The notes below the pieces were generated by a model that was given only the letters and a program-made list of their open reading frames with translations, had not been told where the DNA came from and made no database searches. A stretch of DNA of 64,000 nucleotides from positions 1 to 64,000 of the forward strand of contig DGWD01000034.1 in assembly GCA_002395155.1 (NCBI GenBank). Direction: 5' to 3'. A program made the translations under genes and the position numbers. This stretch comes from Treponema sp. UBA4267. Lineage in GTDB: Bacteria > Spirochaetota > Spirochaetia > Treponematales > Treponemataceae. Below, piece by piece: positions 26,370 through 35,467 of the stretch. How positions within the stretch are numbered: position 1 is the first letter of the stretch; the number at the start of each line of letters is the position of its first letter.

Positions 26370-27620
26370 TTAATCTTCCGGATCATCAGGGTAAGCCATT
26401 TGAATAGAACAAATACGGTCTTTTACCTGAATAAAAGCAAGTACAACTTCTGGATCAAAATGTGTGCCAGATGAGTTTTGAATTTCTGCAAAGGCATCTT
26501 CAATTGACCAGGCTTCCTTGTAACAACGCTTATGACTCAAGGCATCAAATACATCTGCAACAGCTACAATTCTTGCACTCAAAGGAATATCTTTTCCAGT
26601 TAATGGAGGACAAATAGGAAGAACACCTTCCTTTATATCAAACTGATTAAGTTTAATATCTCCTGGATATCCAGAAGGACCACCGTCCCAACGATCATGA
26701 TGATGAAGTGCAATTTCCATAGACATTCTATCAAGAGGAGACTCAGGTGGATCAAAAAGCTGAGCACCAATTACAGTATGTCCTTTCATAATATTTCTTT
26801 CTTCATCAGTAAAACGAGGGAAAGTCTTTTTAAGAATAACATCAGAAATACCAACTTTTCCAACATCATGAAATTTAGCGGCAATCTTTAAGTTATCTCT
26901 ATATGAATGAATTTCTTCTTCTGGAATATTATGATTAAAGGCCCAGCGGTCGTAGATTTCAAGTGAATATGAAGAAACTCTTTCAACATGTGGATAAGTT
27001 TCTTTTGGATCACGAAATTCTGCCATTTTAAGCATACGTTTTACCATATTTGAAGTAAGGTAAGCGTGTTGTAAGGCCTGTACCGCACTAGATGCAAAAT
27101 GGGTAATTAAAAGTTCTGCTTCTTCATCAAAAGCAATAACTCTGCCTTCTTCATCTTTTGCATTGATAATCTGAAGAACTCCAAGGAGATTTCCATTAGC
27201 CATTTTTAATGGCAGGGTATACATAGATTTTGTATGATAATCGGTAGTAAGGTCTGTATTTTTATTGAACTTGTATACAGTATCTTCTGGAAGAGCATAA
27301 CAATCTGGAATATTAAGTGGCTGTCCAGTAAGTGCAACATAACCACAAATCTGTTTTTCGTTGATTGGGAATGAAAAACATGTATATGGAAGCTTATCTC
27401 CAGGAGCTAACTCCTTAAGATGAGTATCATTCTGTCCATATTTAATTTTAAGTTTGTCACCTTCTACTACATAAATAGAACCAGCATCAGCATTAACGAT
27501 ATGACGAGTTTCTGTAAGAATACGCTCCAAAAGAACATCAACATCCTGTATTTCTCCTAGTTGACGTTCAATTTCTATAATTTTTTGTAACTTATCATCA
27601 TTTCTGTTTACTTTTGCCAT
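26370..27620 (-). CDS. GAF-HD-GYP cyclic-di-GMP phosphodiesterase
   Basis: 416 residues. A GAF sensor domain (about 20-190) precedes an HD-GYP domain (about 205-400) with an intact HD pair in FHDVGKVG, HHHDRWDGG and GYPG. It should hydrolyse c-di-GMP to GMP; the GAF ligand is unknown. An extra insertion follows GYPG (about 335-350), unlike the minimal domain. Cytoplasmic. Compare the second HD-GYP gene at 13456, where the Asp is Glu. No ribosome-binding site; a -10 box lies 8 nt from the ATG. Confidence 0.9.
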   Translation of the reverse strand: MAKVNRNDDKLQKIIEIERQLGEIQDVDVLLERILTETRHIVNADAGSIYVVEGDKLKIKYGQNDTHLKELAPGDKLPYTCFSFPINEKQICGYVALTGQPLNIPDCYALPEDTVYKFNKNTDLTTDYHTKSMYTLPLKMANGNLLGVLQIINAKDEEGRVIAFDEEAELLITHFASSAVQALQHAYLTSNMVKRMLKMAEFRDPKETYPHVERVSSYSLEIYDRWAFNHNIPEEEIHSYRDNLKIAAKFHDVGKVGISDVILKKTFPRFTDEERNIMKGHTVIGAQLFDPPESPLDRMSMEIALHHHDRWDGGPSGYPGDIKLNQFDIKEGVLPICPPLTGKDIPLSARIVAVADVFDALSHKRCYKEAWSIEDAFAEIQNSSGTHFDPEVVLAFIQVKDRICSIQMAYPDDPED

Positions 27621-27628
27621 AGTATTTT

Positions 27629-27656
27629 ATTATCCTAAAAGTTGCGTAAAAATCAA
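27629..27656 (-). promoter_or_regulatory. Promoter of the GAF-HD-GYP gene
   Basis: Minus-strand -35 TTGATT (27651-27656) and -10 GATAAT (27629-27634), 16 bp apart, with 8 nt to the ATG. The -35 box overlaps the end of the upstream methyltransferase gene. Confidence 0.5.
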
Positions 27657-28525
27657 GACATAATAGTTATTTGTTTTTGCAAAATTGTAAAAAATATTGG
27701 TCCTGCTCCATTTTCTTTATCTGGCAAAATCTGGTAACCATACTTTGTTTTTTCAAAACCAGGAAGTTGAATATTTGTACAATTTTTTATTTCATCTAAC
27801 TGAGGATCTGGTTCAAGAAGCTTAAATGCATTTCCATCTTTATTAAATTTTTTGTAAAGTCTTTCAATCATTTCATCATTTTCTTGGGGACAAAGGGCAC
27901 AAGTTGAATATAAAAGTATTCCACCAACAGCTAAAAGTCTGTAAGCAGATGATAAAAGAGCCCACTGCTCCATACTTACCGTTTTAATTCTAGAAAGTGA
28001 CCAGGTATTCAGGTATTTTGGGTCTGCAATTACATGTCTTTCAGAAGAACATGGGGCATCTAAAAGGATACGGTCAAAACATTCACTTTGTCGTTTACAC
28101 CAGGTTGCTCCATCACTGCAGGAAACTGTAATTCTTTGCGAAATTTCTGATGGAAGACAAGTTTCTACAACAGTTGCAAGCCTGTGTTTTCTTTCGGCGG
28201 AACGTTCGTTGGAAGAAAGTCTGGCATCTTCATCCATTCTTGAAGCTAAAACTAAAGTTTTACCACCTGGGGCGGCACATAAATCCAAAATATTTTCTGC
28301 ACCTTTTAATGGCAGACAAAGAGCCGCCAGAACTGATGCTGAATCTAAAAAGTATTCTTTTTGGGCACCTGGAACATGATAAGAAACAGCCTGATTTTCC
28401 TTAAAAAATGCCTCTTTTAAAGCAGGCCATCGTTGTCCGTAAAGCTCTGAATAGTATGTTTCGAAGCCTTGAGAACCAAAAAGTTTTTCTTTTTTATTTT
28501 CTTTATCACCTGATTTTTTCTTCAT
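27653..28525 (-). CDS. NOL1/NOP2/Sun-type RNA m5C methyltransferase
   Basis: 290 residues. SAM-binding motif LDLCAAPGGKT, the LDAPCSSE motif with the first cysteine, and YSTCALCPQEND with the catalytic cysteine, as in RsmB/RsmF-type enzymes that methylate cytosine C5 in RNA. It is short, with no N-terminal NusB-like domain and no C-terminal PUA domain. Substrate (rRNA or tRNA) unknown. The start has no strong ribosome-binding site. Lies 43 bp downstream of nagZ on the same strand and may be cotranscribed. Confidence 0.88.
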   Translation of the reverse strand: MKKKSGDKENKKEKLFGSQGFETYYSELYGQRWPALKEAFFKENQAVSYHVPGAQKEYFLDSASVLAALCLPLKGAENILDLCAAPGGKTLVLASRMDEDARLSSNERSAERKHRLATVVETCLPSEISQRITVSCSDGATWCKRQSECFDRILLDAPCSSERHVIADPKYLNTWSLSRIKTVSMEQWALLSSAYRLLAVGGILLYSTCALCPQENDEMIERLYKKFNKDGNAFKLLEPDPQLDEIKNCTNIQLPGFEKTKYGYQILPDKENGAGPIFFTILQKQITIMS

Positions 28526-28568
28526 TAAACAATTCTCTTAAACAATTTCTTCTATAAAAAATCTAACT

Positions 28569-29765
28569 TTATTCCAGCACAAACAAACCTGCTTTTTCTT
28601 TATATTCAAGTATTCGTAAAAGTGCCTGATCAATTTTTTTGGCAAAGTCCGAATCTTCCTGGGCTTTTTTATAAATTACCCTGGCAGCCTTACCAAAACG
28701 TTTTTCCGAAATCATTATACAGTCAACGCCTGCATCAATTGCCATTAAAGCAGCTTTCTCTGGAGGGTATCCATTATCTGCAAGGGCACCCATAAAAATA
28801 TCATCAGAAAAGATTATGCCCTGGTATTTGTAGGTATTTCTAAGAATATCAGTAACCCAAACTTTTGATAGACAGGCTGGAACTCCAGGATCAATTGCAG
28901 AAGTTCTGGCGTGAGACATTAGAATGGCACTTGGATTATATTTTAAAATTTCTTCAAAAGACCTAACAGATTCCTTCAAGTCTGCTTCAGATAGTTTTAT
29001 TTCTGGAAGACCTGTATGAGGATCTGTGTTAGTGTTTCCAGGAAAATGTTTTACTACAGTTGCAATATGATTATTTTCGTAGGCATTTACGCAGGCACGA
29101 CCATAATTCAAAACCTGTTCAAAAGAACCAAAACTACGGCCGTCCAAAAAATCTTCGTTATCGGGAGTACAAACTTCTATTACAGGAGCAAGATTCATAT
29201 GAAAGCCCATAGACTGCATTTGCAGGGCCTGTTCCCTGTATATTTCATAAGATTGAGCAATTGAATTATTTTTTGCCACATCCTGATTTGAAGGAAGTTT
29301 TGTATTTAATTTTTTAAGGCGACTAACCCAACCACCTTCCTGGTCTACAGCAAGATAAGGGGGAATTATTTTGTTTTGCCTGCAATAGTCGTTTATTGAA
29401 TTATTAAAATCTTTTTGAGCTTGAACAGAATCAGCTATATTATAAGAAAAAAAGAGGTATCCGCCGGCAACAAGAGGCCTTTCTTCATCATCATCTTTAT
29501 CTGTTATAGCCTTCATATTTTCGTAGGTACGGAATTTGGTATTTCCTTCAAGATTTTCTATAAAAAGTTGAGCAACCTTATTTTCCAGAGGCATATTTTT
29601 TATATAGTCTGTAAGTTTAGCCTGGTGGATTTTTTGATTTTCAATTATATATGAATTAAAATTACTTTGAGTTTGATGATTTATAATTTCCTTCTTTGTC
29701 TGTTTATCTGTACAGGAAATAAAAAAAAGAGGGATTAAGAAAAACAAAATACTTCTGAACTTCAT
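28569..29765 (-). CDS. nagZ: GH3 beta-N-acetylhexosaminidase, lipoprotein
   Basis: 398 residues. A lipoprotein signal peptide with Cys at about residue 18 (FFISC) anchors it to a membrane. The GH3 motifs are AVDQEGGWVSRL, KHFPGNTNTDPHTGLP (catalytic His) and IIFSDDIFMGAL (nucleophile Asp). The enzyme removes N-acetylglucosamine from muropeptides or chitin oligomers. NagZ in enterics is cytoplasmic; a lipoprotein form fits periplasmic turnover, as in some Gram-positive and Bacteroides enzymes. TATAAT lies only 6 nt from the ATG with no ribosome-binding site. Confidence 0.88.
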   Translation of the reverse strand: MKFRSILFFLIPLFFISCTDKQTKKEIINHQTQSNFNSYIIENQKIHQAKLTDYIKNMPLENKVAQLFIENLEGNTKFRTYENMKAITDKDDDEERPLVAGGYLFFSYNIADSVQAQKDFNNSINDYCRQNKIIPPYLAVDQEGGWVSRLKKLNTKLPSNQDVAKNNSIAQSYEIYREQALQMQSMGFHMNLAPVIEVCTPDNEDFLDGRSFGSFEQVLNYGRACVNAYENNHIATVVKHFPGNTNTDPHTGLPEIKLSEADLKESVRSFEEILKYNPSAILMSHARTSAIDPGVPACLSKVWVTDILRNTYKYQGIIFSDDIFMGALADNGYPPEKAALMAIDAGVDCIMISEKRFGKAARVIYKKAQEDSDFAKKIDQALLRILEYKEKAGLFVLE

Positions 29766-29771
29766 AAGACA

Positions 29772-29777
29772 ATTATA
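29772..29777 (-). promoter_or_regulatory. -10 box of nagZ
   Basis: A perfect TATAAT on the minus strand separated from the ATG (29765) by 6 nt. No clear -35 hexamer. Divergent from the SDR promoter. Confidence 0.4.
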
Positions 29778-29815
29778 ACAAAAATCACTTCTATTGAGTA
29801 GAGAATTGCAGGTAT

Positions 29816-29844
29816 TTGATTGAGCTACTTATTTACTATATAAT
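29816..29844 (+). promoter_or_regulatory. Promoter of the SDR-pncB pair, next to the start codon
   Basis: -35 TTGATT (29816-29821), 17-bp spacer, -10 TATAAT (29839-29844). Eight bases separate the -10 box from the ATG at 29853 and there is no Shine-Dalgarno site, so the message is probably leaderless. Confidence 0.65.
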
Positions 29845-29852
29845 ATATATTT

Positions 29853-30716
29853 ATGAAGCGTATTGCAGTAATTACAGGAGCAAGTTCAGGTCTTGGTAAG
29901 GCATTTGCCCAGCAGGTAAGTCAAAAATATACTTTTGATGAAATTTGGATTTTGGCCCGTCGCGAAGACAAACTCAAAGAACTGGCAGATCAAATTAATT
30001 CGAATGCAAAGTTTAAAACTGTTAGACCTGTAGTTATGGATGTTTCTGGACGACAAGGTGCAGAAGCTTTTAAGGCCTTTCTTGAAGAAGAAGACAAAAA
30101 ACTAAAATCTATTGAAAGTGGAATTGAAATTGGTCTCTTAATCAACAATGCAGGTTTTGGAACTTACGGTCCTTTTGAAGAAACTTCGATTAATCGCGAA
30201 ATGGACATGATTGACCTAAACTGTACCGGCCTTACTGGAATGTGTGGAATTGCTCTCCCCTATTTAAAAAAAGGTTCTGTCATAATCAATACTTCATCTC
30301 TTGCGGCTTTTATGCCTCTTGGTAATTTTGCAGTTTACGGAGCTTCTAAAGCCTATGTACTTAGTTTTTCAATTGCACTAGCAGCTGAACTAAAAGATAA
30401 GGGGATAAAGGTATGTGCCCTCTGTCCAGGTTCTGTAAGTACTGAGTTTGCAAATGTTGCATCTAACGGTGCCCGCAAAGAAGTAAAAGGTGGCATTAAT
30501 CCAGACAAAGTTGTTGCCCAGTGTTTGAAGAGAGCCTTTAAGGGCAAAAAGATTTCTATGTATAGACCTAAATGGCGTTTTACAGCTTTATTAAGCAGAT
30601 TTGTAGGCCGTTATTTAGTTGCTAGATATACTTATAAATACAATAAAAGACCTCACAATCCAGATGAGGATATTAAAAAATCGGATGGGGAAATTTCTAT
30701 TTCAGATTATATGTAG
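29853..30716 (+). CDS. Short-chain dehydrogenase/reductase
   Basis: 287 residues. The NAD(P)-binding motif TGASSGLGKAF is at the N-terminus, NNAG in the middle, the catalytic Ser in INTSSLAAF and the Tyr-x-x-x-Lys pair in YGASKAY. A classical SDR; substrate unknown. The C-terminal ~60 residues are basic and could touch the membrane. It is followed after 9 bp by pncB on the same strand. Confidence 0.88.
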   Translation: MKRIAVITGASSGLGKAFAQQVSQKYTFDEIWILARREDKLKELADQINSNAKFKTVRPVVMDVSGRQGAEAFKAFLEEEDKKLKSIESGIEIGLLINNAGFGTYGPFEETSINREMDMIDLNCTGLTGMCGIALPYLKKGSVIINTSSLAAFMPLGNFAVYGASKAYVLSFSIALAAELKDKGIKVCALCPGSVSTEFANVASNGARKEVKGGINPDKVVAQCLKRAFKGKKISMYRPKWRFTALLSRFVGRYLVARYTYKYNKRPHNPDEDIKKSDGEISISDYM

Positions 30717-30725
30717 GGGTAAAAT

Positions 30726-32186
30726 ATGATTAACAGTGCTCTTTTTACAGATTTTTATGAATTGACTATGGCCCAGGGCTATTGGAAGGACAATATGAAT
30801 CAGAAGGTTGTATTCGATATGTTCTTCCGAAAAAATCCATTTAATGGAGGATTCTCAATTCTTGCAGGAAACGAAACTTTAATGGATATCATTGAAAACT
30901 TTCGTTTTAGCGAAGAAGATATTCAGTATCTTGCAGACCAGAAAATCTTTGAAGAAGGATTTTTAAATTACTTAAAAGATTTCCATTTTACTGGGGACCT
31001 TTACACAATGGATGAAGGAACTGTTATATTCCCTCAGGAACCTTTAGTTCGCATTCACGCAAACTTGATTGAAGCTCAGATTTTGGAAGGTCTTGTTCTT
31101 AATCATGTAAACTTCCAGTCTTTAATTGCTACAAAAACAGCCCGCATTTGGCTTGCAAGCAAAAAAGCTCCTATTATGGAATTTGGTTTACGCCGAGCTC
31201 AGGGGCCAGATGGTGCTATGTCGGCAACAAGAGCTTCTTACATTGGTGGTGCAGCAGGAACTTCAAACACTCTTGCAGGTAAAGAATACGGCATTCCTGT
31301 TATGGGAACTATGGCTCATTCTTGGATTATGTCTCATTCATCTGAACTGGAAGCCTTCCGTGAATATGCAAAAATCTATCCTACAAACTCTGTATTCCTA
31401 ATCGATACTTACGATACTTTGAAATCTGGAATTAAGAATGCAATTATTGCTGGTGGAGAACTGGTTGAAAAAGGCTACAACTTTGGTGTTCGTCTTGATT
31501 CTGGTGATATTGATTATTTGACCCGCGAAGTTCGCAAGGAACTTGATAGAGCTGGTTATCCTCAGGCTAAGATTTCGGTTTCAAATGAATTAACCGAAGA
31601 AATTATTTCTACACTTGTTGCTCGTGGAGCTCCAATTAACTCTTGGGGTGTTGGAACTCACATGGTAACTGGTGGTAATGAATCTTCTTTCACAGGTGTT
31701 TATAAACTTGCGGCACGTCATGATAAAGAAAGCGACAAGATGATTCCTGCAATGAAATTCTCAGATAATCCAGCAAAGACTACAAACCCTGGAATTAAGA
31801 ATGTGTACCGCCTTTACGATTCAAATGGAATGGCTTTGGCAGATATTCTGGCTCTTGATGGTGAAACTATTGAAGCTGGAAAAGAATATCGCTTCCATCA
31901 TCCTATGGTTGATTACCGTCAATTTACATGTAAAGCTGCAAAAGTTGAACCTCTTTTGAAAAAACGTATAGAAGACGGAAAAAGAATTACAAAACGTCTG
32001 CCAGATAACGAACAACTCAAAATAAGCAGAACTACTATGCAGAGCCAGCTTGAAACTTTTGATGAATCTTATAAGAGAATATTAAATCCACATATTTATA
32101 AAGTTTCACTTACAGAAAAATTAATGGAACTGAAAAAGGATTTTATTGAGAAAAATATGTGTAAGGCCACTGGTGGCCGTTGTTAA
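30726..32186 (+). CDS. pncB: Nicotinate phosphoribosyltransferase
   Basis: 486 residues. It makes nicotinate mononucleotide from nicotinate and PRPP in NAD salvage. The opening ALFTDFYELTMAQGYW, the phosphorylated-His motif GTMAHSWIMSH and the FGLRRAQGPDGA segment are diagnostic. The length fits the bacterial class with a long C-terminal region. AGGGG six bases before the ATG. Ends in a palindrome GGCCACTGGTGGCC, followed by a hairpin repeat that separates it from the convergent ttcA-like gene. Confidence 0.95.
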   Translation: MINSALFTDFYELTMAQGYWKDNMNQKVVFDMFFRKNPFNGGFSILAGNETLMDIIENFRFSEEDIQYLADQKIFEEGFLNYLKDFHFTGDLYTMDEGTVIFPQEPLVRIHANLIEAQILEGLVLNHVNFQSLIATKTARIWLASKKAPIMEFGLRRAQGPDGAMSATRASYIGGAAGTSNTLAGKEYGIPVMGTMAHSWIMSHSSELEAFREYAKIYPTNSVFLIDTYDTLKSGIKNAIIAGGELVEKGYNFGVRLDSGDIDYLTREVRKELDRAGYPQAKISVSNELTEEIISTLVARGAPINSWGVGTHMVTGGNESSFTGVYKLAARHDKESDKMIPAMKFSDNPAKTTNPGIKNVYRLYDSNGMALADILALDGETIEAGKEYRFHHPMVDYRQFTCKAAKVEPLLKKRIEDGKRITKRLPDNEQLKISRTTMQSQLETFDESYKRILNPHIYKVSLTEKLMELKKDFIEKNMCKATGGRC

Positions 32187-32187
32187 A

Positions 32188-32232
32188 TAGCAAAGCGTTA
32201 AAAAAATTGCGAAAGCAATTTTTAGCTTTACC
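32188..32232. repeat. Hairpin repeat, copy 1, acting as bidirectional terminator
   Basis: AAAGC...GCTTT encloses AAAAAAATTGC-gaaa-GCAATTTTT, a long A/T stem usable as a terminator on both strands, between two convergent genes. The same unit, flanks included (TAGCAAAGCG and TAGCTTTACCA), occurs at 49749-49801; a variant is at 40614-40665. Confidence 0.8.
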
Positions 32233-32236
32233 ACAT

Positions 32237-32965
32237 TTAAGGTAAATAAAGCGGCTGTATGTTTTTCATCGAAGCAAACAGCCGCTCTTTTTTTGCTTCA
32301 TCACCATCTGTTAAAGTTTCAAGTTTAGCTCTTGCCTCTTTACGGGCAGAATTATCCTGAAAGTTACAGGTGCAGGTATAGCCCGCATATCCTCCCTTCT
32401 GAGCTTCTTCAATCAGGCGGGATTCACTTACATAACACAAGGGACGAATGACCGTAACAGGAAAATTGTCATACTTTAGTTTTGGTGGCATAGATGATAA
32501 TTCACCCTTGTTCAACATATTCATTAAAAGAGTTTCAAGCATATCATCCATATGGTGGCCAAGGGCAATTTTGTTGTAGCCGTTTGCAATGGCATAATTC
32601 AAAAGCTCAGTGCGGCGCTGAGTAGAACACCACCAGCAGCTCATCTTCTGCCCAGGTTTTACTCGTTCCAAAACATTTACATTAAGCTGCTCAAAGGGAA
32701 CATTCCACTCGCGGAACTTATCCATAATCCCTTCTGGAAAATCTGGTGCAAAATCACTTTTAATAAAAAGAGCTTTATACTCAAAACTTGTATCAAGATT
32801 CCCTGAACGCACAGGCCTTTTTGCCCTATCAGAAAAATATTTTATAAGGGCTGTAGAATCTTTTCCGCCACTAGCTCCAATAAGAATGCGGTCACCTTTT
32901 TCTATCAGATTGTAGTCAAAAACTGCTTTATCGATGAGACTTGAAAGTTTGGGAGGCTTTTTCAT
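32237..32965 (-). CDS. ttcA: TtcA-like tRNA 2-thiocytidine synthetase
   Basis: 242 residues. PP-loop ATPase motif SGGKDS (about 32-37) and the Cys pair CWWC (Cys109, Cys112) plus further Cys near 198-200 (YTCTCNF), the pattern that holds an iron-sulfur cluster in TtcA. It would thiolate cytidine 32 in tRNA. It is shorter than enteric TtcA, and a related TtuA/TtcA-like enzyme cannot be excluded. TATAAT is 8 nt from the ATG with no ribosome-binding site. Confidence 0.8.
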   Translation of the reverse strand: MKKPPKLSSLIDKAVFDYNLIEKGDRILIGASGGKDSTALIKYFSDRAKRPVRSGNLDTSFEYKALFIKSDFAPDFPEGIMDKFREWNVPFEQLNVNVLERVKPGQKMSCWWCSTQRRTELLNYAIANGYNKIALGHHMDDMLETLLMNMLNKGELSSMPPKLKYDNFPVTVIRPLCYVSESRLIEEAQKGGYAGYTCTCNFQDNSARKEARAKLETLTDGDEAKKERLFASMKNIQPLYLP

Positions 32966-32998
32966 AGGGTTGTATTATAACATAAACTCTGTAGAAGT

Positions 32999-33625
32999 TT
33001 ATATCTTTTTCAAAATCTGTTTTCCTGCTTTATAAAAACAAAAACTTAGAATTCCACTTAAAATTTTATCAACAAAGTTTTCCACCAGCCCTGCAAGATT
33101 ATTTACAAAAAATAAGTTGGGAATTACGATATACATTCCCTGAACAACTGTATTTGCACTGGGACGACCTGTATTTGCGGCAAAAACTAAATCAGCAATA
33201 ATATTACCTAAAATCGCATTTGAAATAGCAGCCCAAAATCCGGCCCATAGAAAAGCTTCAAAAGAAAAAGATTCATATTTAGGAAAGGATTGTCTTCTAT
33301 AATAAAAGAACACAAGCCATGCAAAAACTGCAGTACAAATATGACAAACAGAAAACAAAATTGAACAGTGGGTAAAAATACTAAGAACTATATTTGATAA
33401 AAGGGCACATACAATTGCGGGTATTAATCCGCATAAACTTGCCAGACCTATTGTTAGTAAAGAATCAAGATAAAGCGGAAACACAAGGATTTCTGCAAGA
33501 ACAGACCCTGCATAGTTTACAAAAATGCAAAACACAGTAGCTAGAAAAATAAAAATCACTCTTATAAAATTAATTTCTTCGTATGAGAAAATACCGAATA
33601 ATTCTTGTTGTAAATCTGCTTTCAT
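32999..33625 (-). CDS. Multi-spanning membrane protein, ECF-S-like
   Basis: 208 residues with about six hydrophobic helices. The segment FPLYLDSLLTIGLASLCGLIP resembles the substrate-binding S components of ECF vitamin transporters, but I cannot assign it with confidence. It starts 2 bp after the stop of the response-regulator gene, so it belongs to the kinase-regulator operon and could be a target or an accessory sensor of the kinase. Confidence 0.65.
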   Translation of the reverse strand: MKADLQQELFGIFSYEEINFIRVIFIFLATVFCIFVNYAGSVLAEILVFPLYLDSLLTIGLASLCGLIPAIVCALLSNIVLSIFTHCSILFSVCHICTAVFAWLVFFYYRRQSFPKYESFSFEAFLWAGFWAAISNAILGNIIADLVFAANTGRPSANTVVQGMYIVIPNLFFVNNLAGLVENFVDKILSGILSFCFYKAGKQILKKI

Positions 33626-33627
33626 AA

Positions 33628-34311
33628 TTAAATTATTACTCCAAGTTTTCTAGAGGCACGTAAAAGTTCAAGTCTATCTTTTATACCAAGTTTTTGATAT
33701 ATGATTGACTTCTGATTGATTACAGTTTTTTCAGATTTTCCTAAAAGTTTTGCAATTTCGCTGGTACTTTTTTCTTGGGCCAAAAGAAGAAAAACCTCCT
33801 GCTCTTTTGGAGTAAAGGTTTTATAGTTTTCAAAAAGTTCCTGAACGCGAAGTTCTTCATAATCTGTATTAGAACCCTTGTTTTTTGAAATTAAAGATTG
33901 CATCACTTCTTTTGCAGCTTTGTTGTAATACATACTTCCATCAGAAACGAACTCAATTGCTTTTTCAATTTCTCGAACTTCACAGTCTTTTGTAATATAC
34001 CCCTGAATGTTTTTCTTTAAGGCCGCTTCAATATGAAGCATATCTGAATACATTGTGTAAATGATTATGTTTAACTGTGGAACAATTTTTCTAAAATCGT
34101 CAATAAAATTCAGACCGCTTTCACCATTAATATTTATGTCTAAGATGGCGTTTTTTATATCACTATTATTATTGAGAATTTCTACTGCTTCTTCTTTGGT
34201 AGAGGCATTGTAAAATTTAAGATTCTGGTTTTCCTTGCTTAAAAGAAAACTAATTCCATCGCGTAAGCCGGAGTGATCATCAACGAACAATATTTTTAAT
34301 TGTAATTGCAA
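33628..34311 (-). CDS. NarL/FixJ-type response regulator
   Basis: 227 residues. Receiver domain with FVDDHSG near the N-terminus and phospho-acceptor Asp58 (ILDININGESG), and a C-terminal LuxR-type helix-turn-helix (about 160-220, TFTPKEQEVFLLLAQEKSTS). The start is a TTG with GGGAGG eight bases upstream, inside the end of the kinase gene (32-bp overlap). It likely regulates nearby genes; a perfect palindrome at 35338-35354 is a candidate site. Confidence 0.92.
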   Translation of the reverse strand: MQLQLKILFVDDHSGLRDGISFLLSKENQNLKFYNASTKEEAVEILNNNSDIKNAILDININGESGLNFIDDFRKIVPQLNIIIYTMYSDMLHIEAALKKNIQGYITKDCEVREIEKAIEFVSDGSMYYNKAAKEVMQSLISKNKGSNTDYEELRVQELFENYKTFTPKEQEVFLLLAQEKSTSEIAKLLGKSEKTVINQKSIIYQKLGIKDRLELLRASRKLGVII

Positions 34312-35305
34312 TTGTGGTTCCTCCCTTTCCAGAAATTTCTACAGTACCACCAAGTTTTTCAACTCTGGAACGGATATTTACCAGGCCATAATGATTTTTT
34401 TCATCAACCTTTTTTGTTGTAATTTCTACTTCAGAAAAGCCCAGTCCATTATCTTCAATAATAAAACGGATAAATGAACCAATATCAGTAATTTTTAATG
34501 TAAGGACAGTAGCCTTTGAATGTTTAAAACAGTTGCTCAAAGCTTCCTGCAGAATTTTAAGTAACTCCATTTGAGTGTCAGCAGAAAGTCCTTTAATAAG
34601 TTTGGAGGCACACAAGAATTCGGTTTTAATTCCAAAGTTTACCTCAAATGATTTTAAGTTTTGCTGAATAATTTCTTCAAAGTTTTGATTAAAGTCCAAA
34701 TGGGTAGAATCAATCATATATCGAACTTCTTTAAATGCCTGTTCTGAATAATAAACAGCTTTTTCCTTTTCATCATTCTGTATAAAAAGTTTTAAGGCGG
34801 CCAGATCTTGGGCTACTCCATCATGCAAATCCTGACTAAATTTTAGTTTTGCTCTATTAAGACTCTGTATTCGTAAAAGTTCATTTTTTTTGCTTAAAGT
34901 TTTATACAAAACAAGAACACTGGAAATCAAAAGTAGAAAAAATGAAGAGATAAAAAGACAGTCATAACCAAAGTTAATGGATTTTTGATTAAGACGAATT
35001 AAATTTACAAGACGAAAAACTTCTTCAAAACTGTTCTCGGTTTCATTTTCTAATTCACTAAAAATTTTAGAAACAACATTAAACTGGTTTTCAATTTCTT
35101 CACTATAGTATGTAAATGGTGCAAGTTGCTTTTTAAGTGAAACAAGCTTTTCATCCTTATTCTCTATAATAAGACTATTAATAATAGAAATTATTTCATC
35201 ATATTTTTTTTGTGACTCTATTTTCAAATAAACTGTAAAGACAAAAATCAAAAGAGAAAGAGAAATAAGAATATATTCGATTTTGAAAACATTTTTAATT
35301 TTCAT
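34280..35305 (-). CDS. Sensor histidine kinase, HisKA_3 type
   Basis: 341 residues. Two membrane helices (about 9-28 and 115-135) frame an ~85-residue extracytoplasmic helical sensor. The dimerisation domain has phospho-acceptor His161 in FSQDLHDGVAQD, and the ATPase domain has the N box (EALSNCFKHS) and G boxes (DNGLGF, HYGLVNIRSR). Partner of the overlapping response regulator. TATAAT ends 6 nt before the ATG and there is no ribosome-binding site. Confidence 0.92.
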   Translation of the reverse strand: MKIKNVFKIEYILISLSLLIFVFTVYLKIESQKKYDEIISIINSLIIENKDEKLVSLKKQLAPFTYYSEEIENQFNVVSKIFSELENETENSFEEVFRLVNLIRLNQKSINFGYDCLFISSFFLLLISSVLVLYKTLSKKNELLRIQSLNRAKLKFSQDLHDGVAQDLAALKLFIQNDEKEKAVYYSEQAFKEVRYMIDSTHLDFNQNFEEIIQQNLKSFEVNFGIKTEFLCASKLIKGLSADTQMELLKILQEALSNCFKHSKATVLTLKITDIGSFIRFIIEDNGLGFSEVEITTKKVDEKNHYGLVNIRSRVEKLGGTVEISGKGGTTIAITIKNIVR

Positions 35306-35311
35306 AAGATC

Positions 35312-35354
35312 ATTATAGCATACTTCATCTTTTACGTTCGGGAACTTTTCCCGA
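35312..35354 (-). promoter_or_regulatory. Kinase-operon promoter with a perfect palindromic operator
   Basis: TATAAT on the minus strand (35312-35317) lies 6 nt from the kinase ATG. At the place of the -35 box begins the perfect palindrome TCGGGAA-CTT-TTCCCGA (35338-35354), 17 bp. The palindrome is 113 bp from the start of the divergent OmpA-like gene and could serve both directions. Binding by the NarL-type regulator is an inference. Confidence 0.5.
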
Positions 35355-35467
35355 GTGTATATAGGATTTCAAACTCAAGACAATTACTTAAAAATCTATA
35401 TATTGTGTAAGCAAGTATAAAAGCAAGAAAGAGTTTTTAATTAAAAATATTCACACAAGGTATTATA

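Noticed and set aside
35338..35354. LexA box
   Set aside because: The palindrome does not match a LexA consensus that I know, and neighbours are not SOS genes.
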